This document shows, piece by piece, positions 50,851 through 58,913 of a stretch of DNA of 64,000 bases; positions within the stretch are counted from its first letter, which is position 1; every line of letters begins with the position of its first letter. Origin of the DNA: Sphingomonas glacialis. Lineage in GTDB: Bacteria > Pseudomonadota > Alphaproteobacteria > Sphingomonadales > Sphingomonadaceae. The position numbers and the translations under genes are program-made. The stretch spans positions 1,327,626 to 1,391,625 of the forward strand of contig NZ_BNAQ01000001.1 of assembly GCF_014653575.1 (NCBI RefSeq), in the 5' to 3' direction. The notes below the pieces were generated by a model. The model had not been told where the DNA came from. It made no database searches and saw only the letters and a list, made by a program, of their open reading frames with translations.

Positions 50851-51516
50851 TTAGGCGTGCAGCGTCAGCCACTCGTCTTCCGGAGCCCGTGCACTGCGTA
50901 AGCGGTTCGCGGGCTCTGTCGTATCTTCCACCCCGATCGCCATGCCGCAGAACAGCATCCGTTCGGCCGGCAGCGCGATCGCCTCGCCCACCGTCTCGGG
51001 ATACATCGCCCAGCATTCCTGCGCGCAACTTCCCAGCCCCGCCTCGACCGCAAGCAGCATGACGTTCTGCAGATACATGCCGAGATCGGCCCATTGCGGC
51101 GGCCCCATCCGCCGGTCGACGCTACAGAACAAAGCCGCGGGCGCCCCGAAAAATTGGAAGTTGCGCGCGAACCACAGCCGCCGCGCCGCCTTGTCCTCGC
51201 GCGGGATTCCGATCTCGCGATACATCGCCTCGCCCACCGCAAAGCGCCGGTCGCGATACGGCGCGACGAGTTCGCTCGGATAGATATCATACGCCGCCGT
51301 CTCGGGCTGGCCCCATTGGATCTTGTGCAGCACCGCTGCCTTCAGCCGTTCCAGCGGCGCGCCGGTCAGTACGTCGACATGCCACGGCTGGAGGTTGCCG
51401 CCGGTTGCTGCGCGCGCCGCCTTGGTGACGATGCCGTGGAGCACCGCCGGGTCGACCGGATCGCTCAGGAAACCGCGTACCGATCGGCGCGCTGCAATCG
51501 CTTCGCTCACATCCAT
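50851..51516 (-). CDS. Nitroreductase-family flavoprotein
   Basis: The 221-residue protein begins MDVSEAIAARRSVRGFLSDPVDP, with the FMN-binding RRSVR and TGGNLQPWHVDVL blocks and later GLGSCAQECWAMYPETV, as in nitroreductases that use FMN and NAD(P)H to reduce quinones, nitro compounds or enones. It is cytoplasmic and probably dimeric. It is divergent from the thiolase gene with 103 bases between them, in which TTGCCC and CAATAG (51555-51583) could serve the thiolase. The substrate is unknown; it may handle an intermediate in the nearby CoA-ester pathway. Confidence 0.9.
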   Translation of the reverse strand: MDVSEAIAARRSVRGFLSDPVDPAVLHGIVTKAARAATGGNLQPWHVDVLTGAPLERLKAAVLHKIQWGQPETAAYDIYPSELVAPYRDRRFAVGEAMYREIGIPREDKAARRLWFARNFQFFGAPAALFCSVDRRMGPPQWADLGMYLQNVMLLAVEAGLGSCAQECWAMYPETVGEAIALPAERMLFCGMAIGVEDTTEPANRLRSARAPEDEWLTLHA

Positions 51517-51619
51517 ATGCCTGGCCTTTCGATCATCGGGTACGTCGTTCCACCTTGCCCAAGCGCCTGTAGTACGGCAATAGAGGTTGCAAACAGAAAC
51601 CGATTATGGAGAGTCGAGC

Positions 51620-52792
51620 ATGGCCGAAGCCTATATCGTTGATGCAGTGCGCACCGCGGGCGGCAAGCGCGGCGGGAAACTCGCTGGCTGGCACCCCGTC
51701 GACATGGCGGCGTCCGTGCTCGACGCGATCGTCGAGCGCACCGGGATCGACGGCGCCGCGGTCGACGACGTGATCATGGGCTGCGTCATGCAGGGCGGGC
51801 AGCAGGCCGGACAAGTCGGCCGCAACGCCGTGCTCGCCGCCAAGAACCTTCCCGACAGCGTGCCCGCCGTGTCGATCGACCGGCAGTGCGGATCGTCGCA
51901 GCAGGCGCTGCAGTTCGCCGCGCAGGCGGTGATGTCGGGAACGCAGGACATCGTCATCGCCGCGGGCGTCGAGAGCATGACGCGCGTGCCGATGGGCACC
52001 ACCGCGACGCTGTTCATGAAAGAGGGCCTGGGCAACTACAAGTCGCCGCGGCTCGAGGAGAAATATCCCGGCATCATGTTCAGCCAGTTCATGGGCGCCG
52101 AGATGATCGTCAAGAAGCACGGCTTCGACCGCGCGATGCTCGACGCCTTCGCGCTCGAGAGCCACCGCCGCGCGCAGGCGGCGACCGAGCGCGGCGACTT
52201 TGCCGACGAGATCATCGCGCTCGAGATCGAGACGCCCGAGGGGGTTGTCCAGCACAGCACCGACGAGGGCATCCGCTATGGCGCGACCTTGGAGAGCATC
52301 GGTTCGGTCAAATTGCTCCAGGAAGGTGGCAGCATCAGCGCGGCCAATGCCAGCCAGATCTGCGACGGCGCCTCCGCGGTGATGATCGTCAGCGAGTCGG
52401 CGCTCAAGGCGCACAACCTCACGCCGATCGCGCGGATCGTCAACCTGACCGTGACGGGCGGCGACCCCGTCATCATGCTCGAGGAGCCGCTGTTCGCGAC
52501 CGACCGCGCACTGCAACGCTCTGGCATGAAGATCGAGGAGATCGACCTGTATGAGGTCAACGAGGCGTTCGCGCCCGTTCCGCTCGCGTGGCTGAAGCAT
52601 ACCGGTGGCGATCCAGCGAAGCTCAACGTCAATGGCGGCGCGATCGCGCTGGGGCATCCGCTCGGGGCTTCGGGCACCAAGCTGATGGCGACTTTGGTGC
52701 ACGCGCTGCAGAAATCGGGCGGGCGGTACGGCCTGCAGACGATGTGCGAAGGCGGCGGCGTCGCTAACGTGACAATCATCGAACGGGTCTGA
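51620..52792 (+). CDS. Thiolase (acetyl-CoA acyltransferase)
   Basis: The 390-residue thiolase has the acyl-accepting Cys90 in SIDRQCGSSQQAL, NVNGGAIALGHPLGASG with the catalytic His, and the second cysteine in QTMCEGGGVANV. It joins or splits acyl-CoA esters, the last step of beta-oxidation or the first of ketoester synthesis. It lacks a motif that would settle degradative versus biosynthetic use, but the adjoining SDR, hydratase and acyl-CoA synthetase suggest degradation. The ATG has GGAGAGTCGAGC upstream. A palindromic repeat separates it from the SDR gene downstream. Confidence 0.95.
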   Translation: MAEAYIVDAVRTAGGKRGGKLAGWHPVDMAASVLDAIVERTGIDGAAVDDVIMGCVMQGGQQAGQVGRNAVLAAKNLPDSVPAVSIDRQCGSSQQALQFAAQAVMSGTQDIVIAAGVESMTRVPMGTTATLFMKEGLGNYKSPRLEEKYPGIMFSQFMGAEMIVKKHGFDRAMLDAFALESHRRAQAATERGDFADEIIALEIETPEGVVQHSTDEGIRYGATLESIGSVKLLQEGGSISAANASQICDGASAVMIVSESALKAHNLTPIARIVNLTVTGGDPVIMLEEPLFATDRALQRSGMKIEEIDLYEVNEAFAPVPLAWLKHTGGDPAKLNVNGGAIALGHPLGASGTKLMATLVHALQKSGGRYGLQTMCEGGGVANVTIIERV

Positions 52793-52796
52793 TCCC

Positions 52797-52889
52797 CGTC
52801 GCCCCGGCGGAGGCCGGGGCCGTCCCGTTGCGACGCGCAACGGCGGCACCGCACCCAACACAGCGGCCCCGGCCTCCGCCGGGGCGACG
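52797..52889. repeat. Perfect inverted repeat pair (family A variant)
   Basis: CGTCGCCCCGGCGGAGGCCG and its exact reverse complement CGGCCTCCGCCGGGGCGACG lie 93 bases end to end, with the inner CGTTGCGACGCGCAACG also palindromic. It fills the gap between the thiolase and SDR genes. Confidence 0.85.
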
Positions 52890-52907
52890 AATTTAGGGGG
52901 ACCTCAC

Positions 52908-53690
52908 ATGAATCTCGACTCCACCACCGCTGCAGTCGTTACCGGCGGCGCATCGGGCCTCGGCGCCGCCACCGCCCGCGCGCTCGCCGCCAAGGGCGTC
53001 AAGGTCGCGATCTTCGATCTGCAAGCCGAAAAAGGCGAGGCGCTCGCTGCCGAGATCGGTGGCATATTCTGCGAAGTGAACGTGACGTCGGACGAATCGG
53101 TCGACGCCGGCTTCGCCAAGGCGCGCGCGGCGAACGGCCAGGAAGCCGTGCTCGTCTGCTGCGCGGGGACCGGCAATGCGGTCAAGACCGCGAGCCGCTC
53201 GAAGGAAGACGGCAGCATCAAGCATTTCCCGCTCGCCGCGTTCGACTGGCTCATCCAGATCAACCTGATCGGCACCTTCCGCTGCGTCGCCAAATCGGCG
53301 GCGGGGATGCTGACGCTGACGCCCGGCGAAGACGGCGAGCGCGGCGCGATCGTGATGACCGCGAGCGTCGCCGCCGAGGACGGCCAGATCGGCCAGGCGG
53401 CCTATTCCGCGTCGAAGGGCGGCGTCGTCGGCATGACGCTGCCGATCGCGCGCGACCTGATGGGCGAAGGCATCCGCATCAACACGATCCTGCCCGGCAT
53501 CTTCGAGACCCCGCTGATGCAGGGCGCGCCGCAGGCGGTGAAGGACAATCTCGCGGCGAGCGTCCCCTTCCCCAAGCGGCTGGGCATTCCCACGGAATAT
53601 GCGCATCTCGCGCTGACGATGCTCGAGAACAGCTATTTCAACGGCGAGGACGTCCGCCTCGACGGCGCGATCCGCATGGCGCCGCGCTGA
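52908..53690 (+). CDS. Short-chain dehydrogenase, 3-hydroxyacyl-CoA type
   Basis: The 260-residue SDR has the cofactor motif VTGGASGLGAATA (residues 11-23), DLQAEKG, NVT, and the catalytic Ser153 (MTASVAA), Tyr166 and Lys170 (YSASKGG). The GIFETPLMQGAPQ and FPKRLGIPTEYAHL text is close to HSD17B10-like 3-hydroxyacyl-CoA dehydrogenases, which use NAD to oxidise 3-hydroxyacyl-CoA or branched-chain intermediates. Asp at the end of the second strand fits NAD rather than NADP. It follows the thiolase on the same strand and precedes a thioesterase. Confidence 0.92.
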   Translation: MNLDSTTAAVVTGGASGLGAATARALAAKGVKVAIFDLQAEKGEALAAEIGGIFCEVNVTSDESVDAGFAKARAANGQEAVLVCCAGTGNAVKTASRSKEDGSIKHFPLAAFDWLIQINLIGTFRCVAKSAAGMLTLTPGEDGERGAIVMTASVAAEDGQIGQAAYSASKGGVVGMTLPIARDLMGEGIRINTILPGIFETPLMQGAPQAVKDNLAASVPFPKRLGIPTEYAHLALTMLENSYFNGEDVRLDGAIRMAPR

Positions 53691-53698
53691 CGTAAACT

Positions 53699-53806
53699 CC
53701 CCTCCCCTTCAGGGGAGGGGTCGGGGGTGGGGCGGGGTCTCACCGAGACCGGGTCGTCGAATTCGCGGCACGGCCCCACCCCAACCCCTCCCCTGAAGGG
53801 GAGGGG
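53699..53806. repeat. Palindromic repeat pair (family B)
   Basis: CCCCTCCCCTTCAGGGGAGG at the left and CCCCTCCCCTGAAGGGGAGG at the right enclose a centre with inverted GGTGGGGCGGGG and CCCCACCCC and a short stem in GGTCTCACCGAGACC. It fills the SDR-thioesterase gap. Confidence 0.8.
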
Positions 53807-53821
53807 CGTTTGGAGAATTTC

Positions 53822-54250
53822 ATGCCCCGTCCCGATCCCGCGCGCCTCGACCCCGCGACCTACCCCCATACCGTCACGATCCAGACGCGTTTCCAGGATC
53901 TCGACGTGCTCGGCCATATCAACAATGTCGCGATGGCGGCGCTGTTCGAAAGCGGGCGGGTGCGCTTCAACCAGGCGATCAAGCTGCACGGCTGGGCGGG
54001 GCATCGCTGGCTCGTCGCGCGGGTCGAGATCAATTATCTTGGCGAGGGCTTTTTCCCCGCCGATGTCGAGATCGCGAGCGGGATCGGCGAGATCGGCACC
54101 CGCAGCTGGAACATCCTCTCGGCGGCCTTCCAGAACGGCGCGTGCATCGCGACGTGCGATGTCGTGCTGGTGATGAGCGCGAGTGGCGGGCTCACCGCAC
54201 TCCCTGACGAATTCCGTGCAGGACTGGAGGCCAACCGCCTGCGGCTATGA
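53822..54250 (+). CDS. Acyl-CoA thioesterase, hotdog fold (4-hydroxybenzoyl-CoA thioesterase type)
   Basis: The 142-residue protein contains TRFQDLDVLGHINNVAMAAL, the GHINN loop with Asp and Asn of the 4HBT/YbgC hotdog family, and VRVEINYLGEGFFPAD-like text (actual: ARVEINYLGEGFFPADVEIA). It hydrolyses an acyl-CoA; the particular chain is unknown. ATG at 53822 is chosen because TTGGAGAATTTC gives GGAG at nine bases; the frame opens slightly earlier. It converges on the FUSC-like gene with a six-base overlap. It sits in a group of CoA-ester genes. Confidence 0.9.
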   Translation: MPRPDPARLDPATYPHTVTIQTRFQDLDVLGHINNVAMAALFESGRVRFNQAIKLHGWAGHRWLVARVEINYLGEGFFPADVEIASGIGEIGTRSWNILSAAFQNGACIATCDVVLVMSASGGLTALPDEFRAGLEANRLRL

Positions 54251-55339
54251 TGCGGCGGCGGGCATCCGCCGCGACGCAAAGTGCCAGACGAGCAATACCG
54301 GTTCGATCAGCGCCATACCGATGAAAATGCTCGTCAGCCGCTCGAGCGCCGGGCGGATCGCCACCTCGGCATAGCTGTCGGGCACCAGCGTCACCAGGAT
54401 CGCCAGCGTGAATTGCAGCCCGAGATAGGGCACGCGCCCGCCGGCATTCTCGATATGCCGCCCGATCGCGACGCCGAGGCATGTCCCCGCGATCAGCACC
54501 GGCGCCGATCCGTGCGCGACGACCAGCACGGCGGCGGCCAGCGCGCCACCGCCGATGCAGCCGAGCGCGCGGTGCCACAGCCGCTTGCTCACCGGTGCCA
54601 GGCCGCTGCGCCCGAGCCGCGCCACCGGTACGATCATCACCGTCATCACCGTCACGCTTGCCTGCGCCAATTGCGGGATCCCAAACAGCGCATGGAGCGG
54701 CGGCAGCAGCGCGAGCGTCACGCCCGCTTGCGCGGCGTGGCGCGCGGCGTCGCGATGCCAGCCGATCCGCTGCGCCGGCACCGCAGGCGGCGCGGGCCAG
54801 CGCCGCCGTACCGTCAGCGTCGAGATCAGGCTGACCCCCACGCACGCCGCCGTGCCCGCAAGCACTTCAAGCAACCGCGTCTGCGCAAACGCCAGCGTGT
54901 CGAGCGCAGGATGCTCGAGCGTGTCGAGCAGGATCAGCTCGAAGGTCAGCCCGAGCAGCAGCCACGCATAGGCACGCTTGGCGGTGAGCATCCCGTACAG
55001 GCCGATCGCCCCCATCACCGCCGCCGCGAGCGATGCCATCGGGAGCGAGCGCACCGCATAGGGCACGATCAGCAATGCCGCCCCCGCCCCGACCGCGGTG
55101 CCGACGATCCGCAGCAACCCGCGCAACAACGTCTGCGCGACATGGCCGCGCATCAGCACGAAACCGGTGAACGCCGCCCAGGCGACGCTCTTCGCGCCGA
55201 TCGTGTGCGCGAGCAGGATCGCCAGCGCGACCGAGGCCACGCATTCGAGCTCGTCGATCATCCGCGGGCCGGGCGTGAAGAAGGTCGAGAGGGCGCGGCC
55301 GACGCGGGATTGGAAGAACTGGGTGAGCCGGCGCTGCAT
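54245..55339 (-). CDS. FUSC-family membrane protein (aromatic acid efflux-like)
   Basis: The 364-residue inner-membrane protein has a cytoplasmic start (RMIDELECVASVALAILLAH), two blocks of membrane helices (about residues 35-150 and 215-340), and a middle basic loop. The FUSC-like block at about 35-60 and the similar second half match the fusaric-acid-resistance type of efflux protein without the usual soluble domain. It would export aromatic acids with a membrane-fusion partner, none of which is here. Met at 55339 is preferred over 55381, though with weak ribosome-site support. Confidence 0.8.
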   Translation of the reverse strand: MQRRLTQFFQSRVGRALSTFFTPGPRMIDELECVASVALAILLAHTIGAKSVAWAAFTGFVLMRGHVAQTLLRGLLRIVGTAVGAGAALLIVPYAVRSLPMASLAAAVMGAIGLYGMLTAKRAYAWLLLGLTFELILLDTLEHPALDTLAFAQTRLLEVLAGTAACVGVSLISTLTVRRRWPAPPAVPAQRIGWHRDAARHAAQAGVTLALLPPLHALFGIPQLAQASVTVMTVMIVPVARLGRSGLAPVSKRLWHRALGCIGGGALAAAVLVVAHGSAPVLIAGTCLGVAIGRHIENAGGRVPYLGLQFTLAILVTLVPDSYAEVAIRPALERLTSIFIGMALIEPVLLVWHFASRRMPAAAS

Positions 55340-55385
55340 CGCGGTGGCTATGGCGCAAAGCGGGCGGCGCTTAAAGGCCACTTCC

Positions 55386-55414
55386 CGTCGCCCCGGCCTT
55401 GTGCCGGGGTGACG
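55386..55414. repeat. Single palindromic hairpin (family A arm)
   Basis: CGTCGCCCCGGCCTTGTGCC GGGGTGACG is one arm of the family A pair alone. It lies in the 151-base gap before the hydratase gene. Confidence 0.7.
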
Positions 55415-55490
55415 AAGAGAGGCGGGTTCGCGGCAGCCAGCGGAGCAGACGGCGGAAGGTGGAGGCTAGACGTCCAGCGGCAGTGCCCGC

Positions 55491-56279
55491 TTAATCCGCA
55501 TCCCCGAACCGCGCCGGGCGCTTCTGAATGTTCGCCGCGACCTGCTCCATCATCAGCGGCTGGCCGATTACCTTGACCTGCTCGTCGGTCTCGGCCTCGA
55601 GCATCGCGCGCGGGTCGGCGTCGAACGCCATGTTGCACAGCCGCTTGGCACCGCGGATCGCGTTGGGGCTCTTGGCGGCGATGTCGTGCGCCAGCGCCAG
55701 CGCCGCGGCATGCGGATCCTCGGCGATGCGCGTGATGAAGCCGTGGTGGAGCGCTTCTTCGGCACCGAATTCGCGCGAGGTGTAGACGAGCTCGCGCAAC
55801 ACGTCGTCGCGCACCAGCCCGCGCCAGATCGGGAAGCCCGCCATGTCGGGCACCAGCCCCCAATAGCTTTCGCGGATCGCAAAGCGCGTGTCGGGCGCGG
55901 CGATGCGAATGTCGGCGCCCGACATGATCTGGAAGCCGCCGCCGAACGCGACGCCGTGGACCGCGGCGATCACCGGCATCGGCAGATTGCGCCAGCCCCA
56001 GGTGACATGCTGCGGCAGGATCGCGCCCTGCTCGTTGCGCTCGTTGCGCGACAGGCCCGAGCCGCCGCCCGCCATGCTCGTCATGTCGAGCCCGGCGCAG
56101 AACGCGCGCCCCTCGCCCGACAGCACGACGCAGCGCACGTCCTTGCGCGGATGCAGCGCATCGATCGCCGCGCCGATACCTTCGAACATCGCCGGGTCGA
56201 TCGCGTTCATCTTGTCGGCGCGCGCGAGGCGGACGTCGGCGATATGATCGGTGATCGTGGTCGATACGCGGTCGTTCAT
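55491..56279 (-). CDS. Enoyl-CoA hydratase/isomerase (crotonase family)
   Basis: The 262-residue protein has the crotonase blocks RADKMNAIDPAMF, GRAFCAGLDMTSM with the oxyanion-hole text, and AVHGVAFGGGFQIMSGADIRIA. The second oxyanion loop and the helix ending with EALHHGFITRIAED are also present. It adds water to, or shifts, a double bond in an acyl-CoA. The ATG at 56279 has GGAGA nine bases upstream. It follows the acyl-CoA synthetase by 17 bases and is co-transcribed with it, so the two probably act in sequence on the same activated acid. Confidence 0.92.
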   Translation of the reverse strand: MNDRVSTTITDHIADVRLARADKMNAIDPAMFEGIGAAIDALHPRKDVRCVVLSGEGRAFCAGLDMTSMAGGGSGLSRNERNEQGAILPQHVTWGWRNLPMPVIAAVHGVAFGGGFQIMSGADIRIAAPDTRFAIRESYWGLVPDMAGFPIWRGLVRDDVLRELVYTSREFGAEEALHHGFITRIAEDPHAAALALAHDIAAKSPNAIRGAKRLCNMAFDADPRAMLEAETDEQVKVIGQPLMMEQVAANIQKRPARFGDAD

Positions 56280-56296
56280 CTGTCTCTCCATCGGCG

Positions 56297-57832
56297 TCAC
56301 ACGCTCTGCGCGCCGGTCTCTGCCCAATATTGGTCGCGCAGCAAGCGCTTGTACAATTTGCCCGTCGCGTGGCGCGGCAGTTCCGCCGCAAAATCGATCT
56401 GGCGCGGTGTCTTCACCCCCGACAGCTCGGCGCGGCACCACGCGGTGAGCTCGGAGGCGAACGCCGGCCCCGCTTCCGCCATATCGACCGGCTGGACCAC
56501 AGCAACGACGCGCTCGCCCATTTCGGGGCACGGCGCGCCAATCACCGCGACATCGGCGACGCGCGGGTGGGTGATCAGGCGGTTCTCGATTTCCTGCGGA
56601 TAGATGTTCACCCCGCCCGAGATGATCATGAAGCTCTTGCGATCGGTGAGGTAGAGATAGCCGTCGCCATCGATCCGCCCGATATCGCCGAGCGTCGTCC
56701 AGCCGTGCGCGTTGCGCGCCTCCGCGGTCTTGGCCGGGTCGTTGTGATATTCGAACGGCGTACCGCCCTCGAAATAGACCAGCCCCTGCTCGCCCGGCGG
56801 CAGCTCGGCGCCATCTTCGCCGCAGATGTGGAGCACGCCGTACGCCGCCTTGCCGACCGAGCCCTTGTGCGCCAGCCATTCGGGTGAGGCGATCGTCGTC
56901 AGGCCGTTGCCCTCCGACCCGGCATAATATTCGTAGAGCACCGGACCCCACCAGTCGATCATCGCTTCCTTGACCGGGACCGGGCACGGCGCGGCGGCGT
57001 GGATCGCGACCTTGAGGCTCGACAGATCGTGGCGCGCACGCGTCGCCGGATCGAGCTTGAGCATCCGCACGAAATGCGTCGGCACCCATTGGCTGGCATT
57101 GACGTGATAGCGGTCGATCGCGGCGAGGGCGGCCTCGGGGTCGAAATGCTCCATCATTACGACGGTGCCGCCGAGCCTTTGCACCGTCATCGACCAGCGC
57201 AGCGGCGCGGCGTGATAGAGCGGCGCCGGGCTGAGATAGATGCTGTCGGGGCCAAGCCCGTACAGTCCGCGCGCGAGCATTTCGAGCACGGTGCCAGCAG
57301 CAATGTCGGGATCCTCGGGCAGCGCGACGCGCACCCCCTTGGGGCGTCCTGTCGTTCCCGACGAATAGAGCATGTCGACGCCCGCACGTTCGTCGGCGAT
57401 GGGCGTATCCGGCATCGCGGCGACCGCGTCTTCCCACGCCGCCCATCCCGCCACCGGTCCGCCGACCGAAAAGCGCGCGAGCTCGGTGCCCAGCGCGGCG
57501 GTCACTCCGGCGAGGCTGGCCGAGACGATCACGAGTCGCGCGCCCGAATCGTTGAAGATGTAATCGACTTCAGATGCGGTCAGCTTGGTCGAGATGCACA
57601 CGAAGAACAGCCCCGCACGCTGCGCGCCCCAGGCGATGTCGTAGAAGGCCGGGCTGTTCTCGAGGCACAGCGCGATCGTGTCGCCGGCCTTCAGCCCCTT
57701 CGCGCGGAACAGATGCGCCGCGCGGTTCGAACGTGCGTCGAGCTCCGCAAAGCTGACGCGCTCGCCGGTTTCGGCGACGATCAGCGCGGGTTTGCCGGGA
57801 TCGGTGCGCGCGTGCACGCTCGGATGCGACAT
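56297..57832 (-). CDS. Acyl-CoA synthetase (AMP-forming)
   Basis: The 511-residue ANL-family enzyme has the phosphate loop LYSSGTTGRPKGV (155-167), YEYYAGSEGNG, the GWTTLGDIGRID hinge region and SGGVNIYPQEIEN, and ends with the catalytic lysine in RHATGKLYKRLL. It activates a carboxylic acid as acyl-AMP and then acyl-CoA. Met at 57832 (MSHPSVHART) has AGGAGGGTCTGAA upstream. It heads the operon with the enoyl-CoA hydratase. The chain or ring acid is unknown; the neighbouring hotdog thioesterases, SDR and thiolase suggest a full degradation route. Confidence 0.94.
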   Translation of the reverse strand: MSHPSVHARTDPGKPALIVAETGERVSFAELDARSNRAAHLFRAKGLKAGDTIALCLENSPAFYDIAWGAQRAGLFFVCISTKLTASEVDYIFNDSGARLVIVSASLAGVTAALGTELARFSVGGPVAGWAAWEDAVAAMPDTPIADERAGVDMLYSSGTTGRPKGVRVALPEDPDIAAGTVLEMLARGLYGLGPDSIYLSPAPLYHAAPLRWSMTVQRLGGTVVMMEHFDPEAALAAIDRYHVNASQWVPTHFVRMLKLDPATRARHDLSSLKVAIHAAAPCPVPVKEAMIDWWGPVLYEYYAGSEGNGLTTIASPEWLAHKGSVGKAAYGVLHICGEDGAELPPGEQGLVYFEGGTPFEYHNDPAKTAEARNAHGWTTLGDIGRIDGDGYLYLTDRKSFMIISGGVNIYPQEIENRLITHPRVADVAVIGAPCPEMGERVVAVVQPVDMAEAGPAFASELTAWCRAELSGVKTPRQIDFAAELPRHATGKLYKRLLRDQYWAETGAQSV

Positions 57833-57984
57833 TTCAGACCCTCCTGAACGGCCGCTTGCGGGCCGTTTCGTTTTCTTTTGCAACGCGATGCTATACCGGC
57901 CTGCTGAACGCCGCAAGCGGCTCGCCAATGCCACGGCGCTCGCCCCTTGCACGCACGCGGCTTTGCGATACAGCGCCCGGCATC

Positions 57985-58422
57985 ATGGCCGCCGACACCC
58001 CCTCCGCCTTCGACCCGCAACGCTTCAGCCGGCTTGGCGTCGGCGGGCATGGCGGCCTGCTCAAGCTGAGCTATCACAGCCACGGGCCCGACTGGGTCGA
58101 GCTCCAGCTCCCCTATCAGACCGACCTGATCGGCGACCCGGCGAGCGGCGTGCTCGCCTCGGGGCCGATCCTGACGATGATGGACATGGCGACGAGCCTT
58201 GCGGTGTGGACCAAGCTCGGCGCCTTCCGCCCGCATGCGACGCTCGACCTGCGGATCGACTATCTGCGCCCCGCGACGCCGGGCAAAACGGTGTACGGGC
58301 GCGGCGAATGCTACCGTATCACGCGCTCGATTTCGTTCGTGCGCGGCCAGGCGCATGACGGCGACCCGGCCGATCCGCTCGCGCATGTCGCGGGCACCTT
58401 CATGTTCACGGATGCCGCCTGA
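57985..58422 (+). CDS. PaaI-type hotdog thioesterase
   Basis: The 145-residue protein has VLASGPILTMMDMATSLAVW and RPHATLDLRIDYLRPATPGK, the hotdog helix and strand of PaaI/YigI-like thioesterases, which rescue CoA from dead-end esters. ATG at 57985 (MAADTPSAFD) was chosen from the family-like start, although the frame is open upstream. It overlaps the next gene by one base and shares its fold, so the two are a tandem pair that may form mixed dimers. It is divergent from the acyl-CoA synthetase. Confidence 0.85.
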   Translation: MAADTPSAFDPQRFSRLGVGGHGGLLKLSYHSHGPDWVELQLPYQTDLIGDPASGVLASGPILTMMDMATSLAVWTKLGAFRPHATLDLRIDYLRPATPGKTVYGRGECYRITRSISFVRGQAHDGDPADPLAHVAGTFMFTDAA

Positions 58423-58799
58423 TGTTGCCGCCTTATGCCGACTTGCTGGGGATCGCCGTTGCCGAGGGCGACGATCCGACGCTGTTAACGATGCCGAGCG
58501 CGACCAGCTTGCTCGGGCGGCCGGGCTATCTGCATGGCGGCGCGATCGGCGGGATGCTCGAAATGGCCGCGATCGTCGCGCTGCAATATGCGCTGGCCGA
58601 GGATGGCGGCGGGCAGATCAAGCCGATCAACGTCACGGTAGATTACATGCGCGGCGGGCGCGAGAAACCGACCTTCGCGCGCGGGGTGGTGACGCGGCTC
58701 GGCGGGCGCGTCGCCAATGTCGAGGCGACGGCGTGGCAGGATGATCCGGCCAAGCCCATTGCCGCGGCGCGGATGAACTATCTGATCGTGCGCGGGTAA
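58422..58799 (+). CDS. Hotdog thioesterase, second of a tandem pair
   Basis: The 125-residue protein has YLHGGAIGGMLEMAAIVALQ, the HGG loop and long helix of PaaI-type thioesterases, and KPINVTVDYMRGGREKPTFA. It begins in the TGATG junction with the preceding hotdog gene. Two small hotdog proteins from coupled genes are usual in sphingomonad CoA-ester clusters. The particular substrate is unknown. Confidence 0.88.
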   Translation: MLPPYADLLGIAVAEGDDPTLLTMPSATSLLGRPGYLHGGAIGGMLEMAAIVALQYALAEDGGGQIKPINVTVDYMRGGREKPTFARGVVTRLGGRVANVEATAWQDDPAKPIAAARMNYLIVRG

Positions 58800-58811
58800 T
58801 CACCCGCTACC

Positions 58812-58907
58812 CGTCACCCCGGCCTTGTGCCGGGGTCCACCGCGACGCGAGAGCATCGGCCGCACCGGGTGCGGCACGGTGGGCCCCGGCACGCGGCCGG
58901 GGTGACG
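58812..58907. repeat. Palindromic repeat pair (family A)
   Basis: CGTCACCCCGGCCTTGTGCC at the left and CACGCGGCCGGGGTGACG at the right enclose CACCGCGACGCG and CGGCACGGTGGGCCC. It separates convergent thioesterase and dehydrogenase genes. Confidence 0.85.
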
Positions 58908-58913
58908 AGCAGG

